Below, piece by piece: positions 1 through 8,286 of a stretch of 64,000 nt of DNA. Position 1 is the first letter of the stretch. Every line of letters starts with the position of its first letter. The DNA is taken from contig JAITMC010000034.1 of NCBI GenBank assembly GCA_031277615.1, positions 124,001 through 188,000 on the forward strand, in the 5' to 3' direction. Below the pieces are notes generated by a model. That model worked only from the letters and a program-made list of their open reading frames with translations, searched no databases and had not been told where the DNA came from. The position numbers and the translations under genes are program-made. The stretch comes from Chryseobacterium sp. Lineage in GTDB: Bacteria; Bacteroidota; Bacteroidia; Flavobacteriales; Weeksellaceae.

Positions 1-130
1 TCGGGCTGGGGGGAAGAAGAAGATAAATGAACTTAATTTATACCCATATAAAAATAGGAGTTAGAAAGAAGAATATCAGTTTTTTACCACATGGATCTGC
101 CTGCTTTAAATCTGATCAAGGATAGCGTTC
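1..130. other. Left edge, possible tail of a preceding gene
   Basis: The first 30 bases can be read as the C-terminus of a gene entering from the left (ending GWGEEEDK, stop TGA at 28-30), but other frames cannot be excluded over so short a stretch. The remainder is AT-rich, and I see no terminator or promoter in it. Confidence 0.25.
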
Positions 131-334
131 ATGAAGAGTTTACTGGTTTTGATCTGTTTTTTTGTTATTTTAGCAGGATTACCCTAGCTGACGGATAAAA
201 TAAATCAGGTATCGGATGAATTTTATGATCTGATGAGAGCCGGGTGCAGCTTCAGCAGTTTTAGGGTAATGGCATACGGTATGCATGAAGTCTTTAACAT
301 GGTATTCCGGATTTTTCATGACAGGAATTATTAA
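131..334 (+). pseudogene. Small secreted-type ORF interrupted by an amber codon
   Basis: Reading from ATG 131 gives a hydrophobic signal-like start (MKSLLVLICFFVILAGLP), then TAG at 185-187, then 48 more codons in the same frame (LTDKINQVSDEFYDL through FHDRNY) ending at TAA 332-334. Only the one amber codon breaks a 67-codon frame that otherwise looks like a small exported protein. It could be a recently disabled gene, a sequencing error, or chance: the part after the stop is short and has no relative I recognise. The downstream exonuclease starts 38 bases later. Confidence 0.35.
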
Positions 335-372
335 TTTGAACTAAAAAAACAGCAGTATAGCAAGAAAATTCA

Positions 373-1596
373 ATGTATTCAATTATAGACATAGAAAGTA
401 ATGGTGCAGGTTATAGAAATGAATGCATTATAGATATTGCCATCTACCGGTATGATGGCCAGAAAATTACTGACCAGTTCATCTCTCTTGTGAATCCCGA
501 AGGTGATATCACGCCTTTTGTTCAGAAACTGACGAGCATTACCCCGAAAATGGTAAAAACAGCTCCGAAATTCCATGAAATTGCCAAAAGGGTCATTGAA
601 ATTACCCAAAATACCACGTTGGTAGGTCATAATATAGATTTTGATTACAGGATGCTGCGTCAGTCATTCAAAAGGCTGGGCTATGATTATAAGATCAATA
701 CTTTAGATACTATTCCTCTGGCTAAAAAACTCATTCCGGATGAGGTGAGTTATTCATTGGGAAAACTGGTAAAGTCACTGGGAATTCCACTCACCAACCA
801 TCACCGGGCTGACGGAGACGCAAGAGCGACTCTGGAGCTGTTCAAACTTCTGGTATCTAAGGACACCGAAAACGAGATCATTCAGAAACAGCATGAGGAA
901 TCCAATGCCAAAAGCTATATCAACAAAATTAAGGAACTTACACAGGATCTTCCTAATGAAAGGGGGTTCGTCTATTTTCAGAATGAATCAGGAAAGATCA
1001 TTTTCTCAGACTACGTTCAGGATATTAATAAATTTTCCAAAAAAGTCTTTAATTCCAAGTCTAAAAAATGGGAGAGCACCCAAAAAGAAGTGGAGCAGAT
1101 TAATTATGAACTCACCGGGAGCGACATTATTGCCAAGCTGATCCTCAACTCCAAAAATAGTAAGAAAAGGGAAAGCCTCCCGTTCGGACTGTATTTCAGA
1201 AACAATAAATATATTGTTGAAAAAAATAAACTGAATAAAACGGAAAAACCGATCCTGAAATTCAGGTCCTTTACTCAGGGAACCAAGGCGGTGCAGTTTA
1301 TCGGTACTCAGGAAGAATTCAATGATATTAATGTTTTCAGAAAGAAAATAGATTTCAGAAAAAGAAATGAACTCTGGCTGGGAACCGGTCGGAAATTAGG
1401 GGAGAAATTATTCCTGATCATTGAAAACGGAAAAGTAATTTCCTATGGTTTTTATGAGCTGTTTACCCAGATACAGACGCTGAGTAAACTCGCCAAGCTG
1501 AAAATCGATCTTCCTCTTTCATCAGCAGATCTGAATAATGACCTGCAGCTCGCCCTTCTACGTGGTGATTTTGAGACACTGCCTTTACCCAAATAA
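373..1596 (+). CDS. DnaQ-like 3'-5' exonuclease with degenerate GIY-YIG domain
   Basis: The N-terminal ~165 residues form a DEDDh exonuclease of the DNA polymerase III epsilon type. Visible motifs are D6/E8 in IIDIES, a GHNIDFD segment near residue 85, and HHRADGDA near 142-149 supplying the last His and Asp. Residues ~197-290 align by eye with the GIY-YIG fold of UvrC/Cho (GFVYF, then ELTGSDIIAKLIL), but the YIG tyrosine is gone (IIFSDY) and the catalytic Glu after the LLL run is Asn259. The second domain is therefore probably a non-catalytic nucleic-acid module. Epsilon/GIY-YIG fusions are familiar in Bacteroidota. The likely role is DNA repair or proofreading-like end trimming in the cytoplasm; the substrate is unknown. 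The gene stands alone, and the lysA leader transcript begins about 60 bases downstream. Confidence 0.8.
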   Translation: MYSIIDIESNGAGYRNECIIDIAIYRYDGQKITDQFISLVNPEGDITPFVQKLTSITPKMVKTAPKFHEIAKRVIEITQNTTLVGHNIDFDYRMLRQSFKRLGYDYKINTLDTIPLAKKLIPDEVSYSLGKLVKSLGIPLTNHHRADGDARATLELFKLLVSKDTENEIIQKQHEESNAKSYINKIKELTQDLPNERGFVYFQNESGKIIFSDYVQDINKFSKKVFNSKSKKWESTQKEVEQINYELTGSDIIAKLILNSKNSKKRESLPFGLYFRNNKYIVEKNKLNKTEKPILKFRSFTQGTKAVQFIGTQEEFNDINVFRKKIDFRKRNELWLGTGRKLGEKLFLIIENGKVISYGFYELFTQIQTLSKLAKLKIDLPLSSADLNNDLQLALLRGDFETLPLPK

Positions 1597-1669
1597 CAGG
1601 GAAGGGCTTTTCAGATCAATTTCTTAAAGTAAAAAATAAATAGTATTTTTGCAAAAAATAGAACAAGCA

Positions 1670-1741
1670 ATGCAAAATTTTAAACAAAATAAAACTGGTA
1701 AAAAGGGAGCTGTAAAGTTCTCTAAGGTTTGGAATATTTAA
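1670..1741 (+). CDS. Lysine-rich leader peptide upstream of lysA
   Basis: A 23-codon ORF (begins MQNFKQNK, ends SKVWNI) starts 18 bases after a TATTTTTG -7 box at 1644-1651. Six codons are Lys (positions 5, 8, 11, 12, 16, 19), in front of a lysine biosynthesis gene. The stop TAA (1739-1741) overlaps the 5' arm of the antiterminator helix. The start context AAGCAATG is A-rich, as usual in this phylum. The peptide itself probably has no function; its translation is the signal. Calling it a leader is inference from composition, position and RNA pairing. Confidence 0.7.
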   Translation: MQNFKQNKTGKKGAVKFSKVWNI

Positions 1742-1805
1742 AAGAGTTGTCTTGCATAAAAATAATCAATGGGGCAGACTCTTTTCGAAGAATCTGCCTT
1801 TTTTT
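1740..1805 (+). promoter_or_regulatory. Transcription attenuator of lysA
   Basis: An intrinsic terminator lies 17 bases before the lysA start: GGCAGA (1773-1778) pairs with TCTGCC (1793-1798), continued by TCTT/AAGA across one C-A mismatch, with a TTCG loop and seven T at 1799-1805. The alternative helix pairs AAAAGAGTT (1740-1748) with GACTCTTTT (1777-1785) and destroys the terminator. A ribosome finishing at the leader stop would cover 1740-1750 and favour termination. A ribosome starved on the Lys codons would leave it free and favour read-through. No lysine riboswitch is apparent: the leader RNA is only ~160 nt and is mostly ORF. Confidence 0.7.
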
Positions 1806-1821
1806 ATGTTAAAATGAAATT

Positions 1822-3024
1822 ATGAATTCAAAAGAATTATTGAAGATTGCCAATGAGTATGGCACACCGGTGTATGTTTACGATGCTGAATCCATCAAAG
1901 TTCAATACGAAAAACTTACCACTTCTTTTTTAAAACATACAAGGTTTTTTTATGCCGCAAAGGCATTAACCAACATCAATATCCTTAAGTATGTCAGAAA
2001 ACTCGGCGCATCTTTGGATTGTGTATCTATTAATGAGGTCAAACTCGGATTAAAAGCCGGATTCCCGAAAGAAAAAATCCTTTTTACACCCAATTGTGTT
2101 GATCTGGCTGAAATAGAAGAAGCAATGACCTTCGGAGTTCATATTAACATTGATAACATCTCCATTCTTGAGCAGTTTGGAAATAAATACGGAAATTCCT
2201 ACCCTATTTTTGTAAGAATCAACCCCCATATCTTTGCCGGCGGGAACTATAAAATTTCAACAGGACACATCGACAGTAAGTTCGGAATTTCCATCCACCA
2301 GCTTCGTCATATTGAACGGGTGATGAAAAGTACCAACCTTAATGTGGAAGGACTTCACATGCACACCGGAAGTGAAATTAAAGATCCTGATGTATTCCTT
2401 CAGGCATTGGATATCATGCTGGAGCTTTCCGAGCATTTCCCGAATCTGAAATACCTGGATATGGGAAGCGGTTTCAAAATCCCTTATCAGGACAGTGAAG
2501 AAGAAACAGATGTGAAAACCCTGGGAAAAAAAGTGGAAAAAGTACTTTCCGAATTCACGAAATCATCCGGAAGAAAATTTGAATTATGGTTTGAACCCGG
2601 AAAATTCCTGGTTGGAAAAAGCGGATATCTGTTGGTAAAAGCTAACGTGATCAAGCAAACGACAGCCACTGTTTTTGTAGGAGTGAACTCCGGATTTAAC
2701 CACCTTATCCGTCCTATGTTTTACGACTCCTACCATATGATCGAAAATCTTTCCAATCCTAAAGGAGCCGAAAGAATTTATACGGTGGTGGGAAATATCT
2801 GTGAAACGGATACTTTTGCGTGGGACAGAAAGTTAAATGAAGTAAGAGAAGGAGATATTCTGGCATTCCACAATGCGGGAGCTTACGGTTTTGAAATGAG
2901 TTCCAATTTCAATTCAAGATTAAAACCTGCAGAAGTTTTGTTCCTTGATGGTAAAGCCCATCTGATCCGTAAAAGAGATGAATTTGATGATTTGCTGAGA
3001 AATCAGATTGAAATAGTGATGTAA
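1822..3024 (+). CDS. lysA: Diaminopimelate decarboxylase LysA
   Basis: PLP-dependent fold-III decarboxylase that converts meso-diaminopimelate to L-lysine and CO2, the last step of lysine synthesis, in the cytoplasm. The PLP lysine is K47 in FFYAAKALTN. The barrel shows the glycine-rich phosphate-binding GSGFKIPY segment, HTGSEI, EPGK, and the substrate-site Cys in NICETDTFAW, followed by GAYGFEMSSNFNSRL. Length 400 is near the family norm. It is a monocistronic unit between its leader attenuator and a terminator at 3045-3076. Regulation is probably by lysine supply through the leader. Confidence 0.93.
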   Translation: MNSKELLKIANEYGTPVYVYDAESIKVQYEKLTTSFLKHTRFFYAAKALTNINILKYVRKLGASLDCVSINEVKLGLKAGFPKEKILFTPNCVDLAEIEEAMTFGVHINIDNISILEQFGNKYGNSYPIFVRINPHIFAGGNYKISTGHIDSKFGISIHQLRHIERVMKSTNLNVEGLHMHTGSEIKDPDVFLQALDIMLELSEHFPNLKYLDMGSGFKIPYQDSEEETDVKTLGKKVEKVLSEFTKSSGRKFELWFEPGKFLVGKSGYLLVKANVIKQTTATVFVGVNSGFNHLIRPMFYDSYHMIENLSNPKGAERIYTVVGNICETDTFAWDRKLNEVREGDILAFHNAGAYGFEMSSNFNSRLKPAEVLFLDGKAHLIRKRDEFDDLLRNQIEIVM

Positions 3025-3044
3025 TCCAATAAAATAATAGATGA

Positions 3045-3076
3045 ACGGCTGTCCTTTTGGATGGCCGTCTTTTTTA
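3045..3076 (+). terminator. Terminator after lysA
   Basis: Hairpin ACGGC..TCC / GGA..GCCGT with a TTTT loop followed by a T run at 3070-3075. Confidence 0.8.
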
Positions 3077-3225
3077 TAGCTAAAACTGAAATCTTAGGAT
3101 TTTCAACTGAAAAATTTATGAAGTTTTAATATTTAATCCATCCTGATTTTCTAATTAATTGCCTAAATTTGATAGACTCAGGAGATACCTATTACTTCAT
3201 TAAAATAACACCAAACCTATAAATT

Positions 3226-4959
3226 ATGGCTAAAAATATAGCGGAGCAGATCGTTGAAATGCTCGAAAATGCCAATGTGAAAAGAATTTACGCCGTTACC
3301 GGAGACAGTCTGAACCATCTCAATATTGCCGTTAAAAAAAGCAGTATCCAGTGGATCCATGTAAGGCATGAAGAAGTGGGAGCTTATGCCGCCGCCGCCG
3401 AAGCAGAACTTGATGGCTTTGCCGTTTGTGCCGGAAGTTGCGGACCGGGGCACGTTCATCTGATCAACGGGGCTTATGATGCCCACAGGTCCCATGTTCC
3501 TATGCTTGTGATAGCCTCCACGATTCCGAGTGATGAAATGGGAATGGACTATTTCCAGGAGACCAATACGATAAAGCTATTCGACGATTGCAGCCACTAC
3601 AACCAGATGATTACAAGACCGGAACAGGTGCAGCGGATTATGCAGACAGCTATTCAGCATGCGATTTCAAAAAAAGGAGTCGCAGTGATCGGCCTTCCGG
3701 GGGATGTTTCAGAGCTGGAAGCGGAAGAAGCCTCTACTTCTGCCCAGATATTCAGGACCCATCCGGTTATAAGACCTTCGGATGATGAACTGAAACGTCT
3801 TGCAGATCTTATTAATGAAAGCAAAAAAATAACATTGTACGGAGGAATAGGTGCGGGCGAAGCTAATGCTGAGGTTGTTGAGCTTTCAAAACGTTTACAA
3901 GCTCCCGTAGGCTATTCCTTCCGTGGAAAAATGGCTATTCAGCCGAATAATCCCAATGAAATAGGACTTACCGGACTTTTAGGGCTTCCTTCAGCCTATC
4001 ACGCCATGCACGAAGCAGACCTGGTGATCCTGCTGGGCACCGACTTTCCTTATCAGAAATTCATGCCGGTTAAAAATAAAATCGTTCAGATTGACGAAAG
4101 TCCGGAAAGATTAGGACGCCGGGCAAAACTGGAAATGGGGCTTACCGGGGATGTAAAAGAAACAATCAAAGCCTTATTACCTCTTTTACAGGAGAAAACC
4201 AACGCCGATTTTCTCAATGAGCAGCTTGCATTTTATGAAAAAGTAAAAGAAAACCAGCTTTCCTATGTGAAGGATTTTGGAAAAGAAAATGCGATACAGC
4301 CGGAGTATGTTGCCCACACATTAGACCGGCTGTCAGATAAAGACGCCATTTTTACGGTAGATACAGGCATGTGCTGTGTATGGGGCGCCAGGTTCATCAC
4401 CGGAACCGGAGAAAGAAAAATGCTGGGGTCCTTCAACCATGGCTCCATGGCTAATGCCATGCCGATGGCTATAGGAGCTTCCCTGGCTTATCCAGAACGG
4501 CAGGTTATTGCTATGTGCGGAGATGGTGGACTATCAATGCTTTTGGGAGATATGGCTACCATTTTTCAGTATAAACTTCCTGTAAAGCTGATTGTGTTTA
4601 ACAACAGAGCTCTGGGTATGGTAAAACTGGAAATGGAAGTGGGGGGAATGCCGGATAATGAAACCGATATGATCAATCCTGATTTTGCCATGGTGGCTCA
4701 GGCGATGGGTTACCCGGGAAAAAATGTTCATAAACCTGAAGAGGTGGAAGATGCCATCCGGGAATGTCTTGCCTATAAAGGACCTTATCTTCTGAATATC
4801 TTCACCAATCCGAATGCGCTGGCGTTGCCTCCTAAAATAGAATTTGATCAGGTATTGGGAATGACGAAATCCATGGCTCAGCTGATGCTGGGTGGGAAAA
4901 TGGAAGAAGTGCTGGATACGGTAAAAACCAACTACAAACATATTAAAGGATTATTGTAA
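3226..4959 (+). CDS. poxB: Pyruvate oxidase / quinone-dependent pyruvate dehydrogenase (PoxB type)
   Basis: ThDP- and FAD-dependent enzyme that oxidatively decarboxylates pyruvate, to acetate with quinone as acceptor in the E. coli type. The N-terminal pyrimidine-binding domain has the activating Glu in RHEEVGAYAA (about residue 50) and CAGSCGPGHVHLINGAYDAHRSHVP, very close to E. coli PoxB. A central FAD-type domain follows. The ThDP motif CGDGGLSML ... FNNRALGMV lies near 432-465. The 577 residues match the family (572 in E. coli). The last ~25 residues are helical and charged, and could play the membrane-binding role, but similarity is not clear. A TAAATTTG box at 3164-3171 is a plausible -7 element; a terminator follows at 4989. 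Confidence 0.88.
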   Translation: MAKNIAEQIVEMLENANVKRIYAVTGDSLNHLNIAVKKSSIQWIHVRHEEVGAYAAAAEAELDGFAVCAGSCGPGHVHLINGAYDAHRSHVPMLVIASTIPSDEMGMDYFQETNTIKLFDDCSHYNQMITRPEQVQRIMQTAIQHAISKKGVAVIGLPGDVSELEAEEASTSAQIFRTHPVIRPSDDELKRLADLINESKKITLYGGIGAGEANAEVVELSKRLQAPVGYSFRGKMAIQPNNPNEIGLTGLLGLPSAYHAMHEADLVILLGTDFPYQKFMPVKNKIVQIDESPERLGRRAKLEMGLTGDVKETIKALLPLLQEKTNADFLNEQLAFYEKVKENQLSYVKDFGKENAIQPEYVAHTLDRLSDKDAIFTVDTGMCCVWGARFITGTGERKMLGSFNHGSMANAMPMAIGASLAYPERQVIAMCGDGGLSMLLGDMATIFQYKLPVKLIVFNNRALGMVKLEMEVGGMPDNETDMINPDFAMVAQAMGYPGKNVHKPEEVEDAIRECLAYKGPYLLNIFTNPNALALPPKIEFDQVLGMTKSMAQLMLGGKMEEVLDTVKTNYKHIKGLL

Positions 4960-4988
4960 AGACTATTATTAAAAAAAATAAAGACATT

Positions 4989-5024
4989 GAAAACTTCACG
5001 CGTTTGTGTGAAGTTTTCTTTTTT
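4989..5024 (+). terminator. Terminator after poxB
   Basis: Eleven-base stem GAAAACTTCAC / GTGAAGTTTTC (4989-4999, 5008-5018) with an eight-base loop, followed by six T. Confidence 0.88.
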
Positions 5025-5049
5025 GAAAAGCGATTAATATTTACCTTTG
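5023..5049 (+). promoter_or_regulatory. Promoter of the TonB-C-like gene cluster
   Basis: TTG at 5023-5025 and TACCTTTG at 5042-5049 fit the Bacteroidota TTG/TAnnTTTG pattern, though the 16-base spacer is slightly short. Confidence 0.45.
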
Positions 5050-5076
5050 TTAATGTAATTTTAATACAGGCATACT

Positions 5077-5562
5077 ATGAAAGCTTTACTATTGTTTATG
5101 GCGCTTTTAACTGCAAATTTTGCATGGGCACAGCAGGATGTAGAAGACCGCGATGATAACTTTATTACAGAGACCAATAAAAACATTTTAAAAATAGACA
5201 TTAAGGAGCCGCTTCTTCAGGTAGCGGTAAAAAACTGCAACGAGTTTAAACCCGCTGCATTTGAAGGTGGAGTGGTAGTATACAAAGAAATCCTGAGAAA
5301 ATATATGTATGATTATCTTAACCCGGACTTTTATGTGTTGAATGGTGATTTTACTTTTACCCTTACCGTGGATCAGACCGGAAAAGTAACCCAGATCGAG
5401 GGGGCTCCAAAGGTGGCCAACAGCTCCTATTTCTTTGATGATATGAAGTACGTGGTAAGAAGAATCAAAAAGAACTGGACTCCCGCTTCATGTAACGGGC
5501 AGCCTGTTTCTTCACAGATTAAGCTTAAAATGAGCTTCTCTTCTATCGGAACAGATTTATAA
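5077..5562 (+). CDS. Secreted TonB-C-terminal-like protein 1
   Basis: 161 residues with a clear signal peptide (MKALLLFMALLTANFAWAQ). The mature part resembles the periplasmic C-terminal domain of Bacteroidota energy transducers: an FEGG variant of the usual FPGG motif (in AAFEGGVVVY), a beta-strand pair in FTFTLTVDQTGKVTQIEG, and KNWTPASCNGQPVSSQIKL, which parallels W-KPA-xxG-PV in the family. It lacks the inner-membrane anchor and proline-rich span of TonB, so it cannot transduce energy on its own. It is the first of three tandem homologues (18 and 27 bases apart), probably co-transcribed. Function is unknown; periplasmic location inferred. Confidence 0.7.
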   Translation: MKALLLFMALLTANFAWAQQDVEDRDDNFITETNKNILKIDIKEPLLQVAVKNCNEFKPAAFEGGVVVYKEILRKYMYDYLNPDFYVLNGDFTFTLTVDQTGKVTQIEGAPKVANSSYFFDDMKYVVRRIKKNWTPASCNGQPVSSQIKLKMSFSSIGTDL

Positions 5563-5580
5563 TGATAAAAATTTACACAG

Positions 5581-5991
5581 ATGAAAAAATATTTTTTGCT
5601 ATTTCCATTATTATTCATTGGAATTAAAAGTTTCTCTCAGAATACAGCGCAGGCCGGAACACAGCCATACACTCAGAAAGCAGAGTTTCCGGGTGGCGAT
5701 GCAGCCTTCAGTAAACAGTTCATGAATATGCTGCACGCTTATGTAAATGCCGAGAACTATGCCATCAACGGCACCGTAACGTTTGTGATTAATATTGATA
5801 AAAACGGCAAAATGGACCGCCTGGATATTCTTCCCAAAATTAAAAACAGCGAAATGTTTATTGATGACGTGAAATACGCATTAAAAAAAGTAAAAGGAAA
5901 ATGGAAACCGGCAATGAAAGACGGAGTACCCGTAGAATCCAAATATATTTTCAGGGTTAATTTTACAACGGGGACGTATGATATGGACTAG
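5581..5991 (+). CDS. Secreted TonB-C-terminal-like protein 2
   Basis: 136 residues: signal peptide (ends SFSQ), then directly the domain with the canonical EFPGGDAAF motif (about residue 36), TVTFVINIDKNGKMDRL strands and KGKWKPAMKDGVPVESKY. This is almost a bare TonB C-terminal domain with a signal peptide. Close spacing to both neighbours suggests one transcript. Unlike TonB there is no transmembrane helix that stays in the membrane. Role unknown. Confidence 0.72.
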   Translation: MKKYFLLFPLLFIGIKSFSQNTAQAGTQPYTQKAEFPGGDAAFSKQFMNMLHAYVNAENYAINGTVTFVINIDKNGKMDRLDILPKIKNSEMFIDDVKYALKKVKGKWKPAMKDGVPVESKYIFRVNFTTGTYDMD

Positions 5992-6018
5992 AGTTTTACC
6001 TTTTTAAAAACATAAATT

Positions 6019-6711
6019 ATGGTTAAAAAACTGCTTAAGATTACCTTTCTTTTGTCTGTATCAGCCCTGGTAAGAGCTCAGTCCTTTGATCTTATTCCGG
6101 ATAAAGAGAATCCTTATGAAGGGGGACCGGTTCAGTTTTACAAGGATTTAAATAATGTTCTGATTAAAAATAATTTTTCACCCTGTAAAAACAGGATATC
6201 CGAAATGTTTGTTGCTGAAATTCAGATTGCTGAGGGGAAAGGAGAGATTATGAATAAAAAAAATGAAGAAGACTGTTCTTCCGAATTGTTTATAAAAGCT
6301 TTCAATGAAATTAATAAACTGGAAAAATGGGATTCTCGTCCTGAAAAAAAGAAAGATTTTTCAATACTGTTTTACCCCATAGATTACTTTGGAAATTTTA
6401 AAGAAGGATATACTCCGGAAGGGTTGAAAAAAGAAGCTCAGTTCCCGGGAGGAATTGATGCCTTTAAAAGTGAACTAAATTCTAATGTAAAAAAACAGAA
6501 AATCAAAAGTACAGGCAAATCGGCTGTTATTCACTTTAAAATAAATACAGAAGGTGATATAAGCCAAATAATCATTGAATCTTCTGATCTTAATCTGGAA
6601 GAAAAAGAAAAAATAATTAAAGCAGTTGAAAAAACTGATAAAAAGTGGATTCCTGGGACTTTTAGAAATACACCTGTAATTTTCAGCCATAGATTATCTT
6701 TAATGCTATAG
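6019..6711 (+). CDS. Secreted TonB-C-terminal-like protein 3
   Basis: 230 residues with a signal peptide (ends VRAQ). It has an N-terminal half (about 22-135) without a recognisable family, including a few Cys (SPCKNR, EDCSS), and a C-terminal TonB-C-like domain starting at QFPGGIDAF (about 141) with VIHFKINTEGDISQII and KKWIPGTFRNTPVIF. The N-terminal half may be a diverged second copy of the same domain. Last member of the tandem; no terminator is obvious before the miaB promoter region. Confidence 0.68.
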   Translation: MVKKLLKITFLLSVSALVRAQSFDLIPDKENPYEGGPVQFYKDLNNVLIKNNFSPCKNRISEMFVAEIQIAEGKGEIMNKKNEEDCSSELFIKAFNEINKLEKWDSRPEKKKDFSILFYPIDYFGNFKEGYTPEGLKKEAQFPGGIDAFKSELNSNVKKQKIKSTGKSAVIHFKINTEGDISQIIIESSDLNLEEKEKIIKAVEKTDKKWIPGTFRNTPVIFSHRLSLML

Positions 6712-6836
6712 CTTTCTGAAAGATCTCCTGCCATTCTGTCACAATATTTTGTATCTTTGCAGACTAATCTGTTTTGGATTTAAAATTGAGTGCAATACTT
6801 TGAATTTTGAATCCCCAACCTTTAATTTGATTTGCC

Positions 6837-8273
6837 GTGCAGGAAAAATATATAGACGAAACAAAGCAGGGAGAAGCTTTTGCTATTGCTGAGAGACCGG
6901 AAAATTCTAAAAAGCTGTTTTTAGAAAGCTATGGCTGTCAGATGAATTTCTCTGATTCTGAAATCGTAGCTTCTATCCTTAACGAACAGGGCTATAATAC
7001 CACCCTGAAAGTGGAAGAAGCAGATCTTATTCTTCTGAATACTTGTTCCATCCGCGAAAAAGCGGAGCAAACCGTAAGAATGCGCCTTTCCCAGTTTAAA
7101 AACCTGAAAAAAGAAAAACCGAATATGACGGTTGGCGTTCTTGGATGTATGGCTGAAAGGCTGAAAACCAAATTCCTGGAAGAAGAGCAGCTTGTTGATC
7201 TTGTGGTGGGGCCCGATGCTTACAGGGATCTTCCGAATCTTTTACAGGAAACTGAAGACGGAAGAGATGCCATCAATGTAATCCTTTCCAAAGAAGAAAC
7301 CTATGCCGATATCAACCCGGTTCGTTTGGGCGGAAACGGAGTAACCGCATTTGTTACCATTACCAGAGGTTGCGATAATATGTGTACTTTCTGTGTCGTT
7401 CCGTTTACCCGAGGAAGGGAAAGAAGCCGTGATCCGCATTCCATTATTGCTGAATGCAAAAGTCTTGCGGAAAGCGGATATAAAGAAATCACCCTTTTAG
7501 GTCAGAATGTAGACTCTTATCTGTGGTATGGAGGTGGCCCTAAAAAAGACTTTGCCAAAGCTTCGGAAATGCAGAAAGCTACAGCAGTCAACTTTGCACA
7601 ACTGCTTGATCTGGTGGCTAAGGCAGTTCCTAAAATGAGAATAAGATTTTCAACATCCAATCCTCAGGATATGAGCCTCGATGTATTCAGGATGATTGCA
7701 AAACACGAAAATATCTGCAGATATGTTCATCTTCCGGTTCAGAGTGGAAGCAACAATATGCTACAGGCGATGAACAGACAGCATACCCGTGAAGAATATT
7801 TGGAACTGATCCGTGAAGCAAAGGAAATTGTTCCGGATATTGCATTCTCGCAGGATATGATCGTCGGATTCTGCAGCGAAACCGAAGAAGATCACCAGGA
7901 TACCTTAAGCCTGATGAAAGAAGTGGAATATGACTACGGTTATATGTTTGCCTATTCAGAAAGACCGGGAACTCCTGCCCATAAAAAAATGGAAGACAAT
8001 ATCCCTGCTGATGTGAAGCAGAGACGTTTGGCTGAGGTCATTGCCCTTCAGGGAGAGCTTTCCAGAAAACGAATGAAATCGTATGTGGGAAGAACTCATC
8101 AGATCCTGATTGAAGGAATTTCCAAAAAGAATAAAAACCAGTGGAAAGGAAGAAACTCTCAGAATGCAGTCTGTGTTTTCGATAAATCGGAAGGACAGAA
8201 AATTGGTGACATTGTGGACGTTTTTGTCTACGATAACACTCAGGGCACACTTTTAGGGAGACTAGCGGAATAA
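6837..8273 (+). CDS. miaB: tRNA-2-methylthio-N6-dimethylallyladenosine synthase MiaB
   Basis: Radical-SAM methylthiotransferase that adds the 2-methylthio group to i6A37 of tRNAs reading UNN codons. The N-terminal UPF0004 domain carries cluster cysteines C34 (YGCQMN), the Cys in LLNTCSIRE and the Cys in VLGCMAERL. The radical-SAM CX3CX2C is C179/C183/C186 in TRGCDNMCTFC. A C-terminal TRAM domain follows (SYVGRTHQILIEG onward). The length of 478 is usual for Bacteroidota. The start is GTG at 6837. A TATCTTTG -7 box lies at 6752-6759. The next gene follows after 13 bases. Confidence 0.95.
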   Translation: MQEKYIDETKQGEAFAIAERPENSKKLFLESYGCQMNFSDSEIVASILNEQGYNTTLKVEEADLILLNTCSIREKAEQTVRMRLSQFKNLKKEKPNMTVGVLGCMAERLKTKFLEEEQLVDLVVGPDAYRDLPNLLQETEDGRDAINVILSKEETYADINPVRLGGNGVTAFVTITRGCDNMCTFCVVPFTRGRERSRDPHSIIAECKSLAESGYKEITLLGQNVDSYLWYGGGPKKDFAKASEMQKATAVNFAQLLDLVAKAVPKMRIRFSTSNPQDMSLDVFRMIAKHENICRYVHLPVQSGSNNMLQAMNRQHTREEYLELIREAKEIVPDIAFSQDMIVGFCSETEEDHQDTLSLMKEVEYDYGYMFAYSERPGTPAHKKMEDNIPADVKQRRLAEVIALQGELSRKRMKSYVGRTHQILIEGISKKNKNQWKGRNSQNAVCVFDKSEGQKIGDIVDVFVYDNTQGTLLGRLAE

Positions 8274-8286
8274 CAGTGTATATATT

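Noticed and set aside
1644-1821. Lysine riboswitch upstream of lysA
   Set aside because: The leader RNA is only ~160 nt, mostly an ORF, and shows none of the multi-helix layout of the L-box; the attenuator explains the terminator better.
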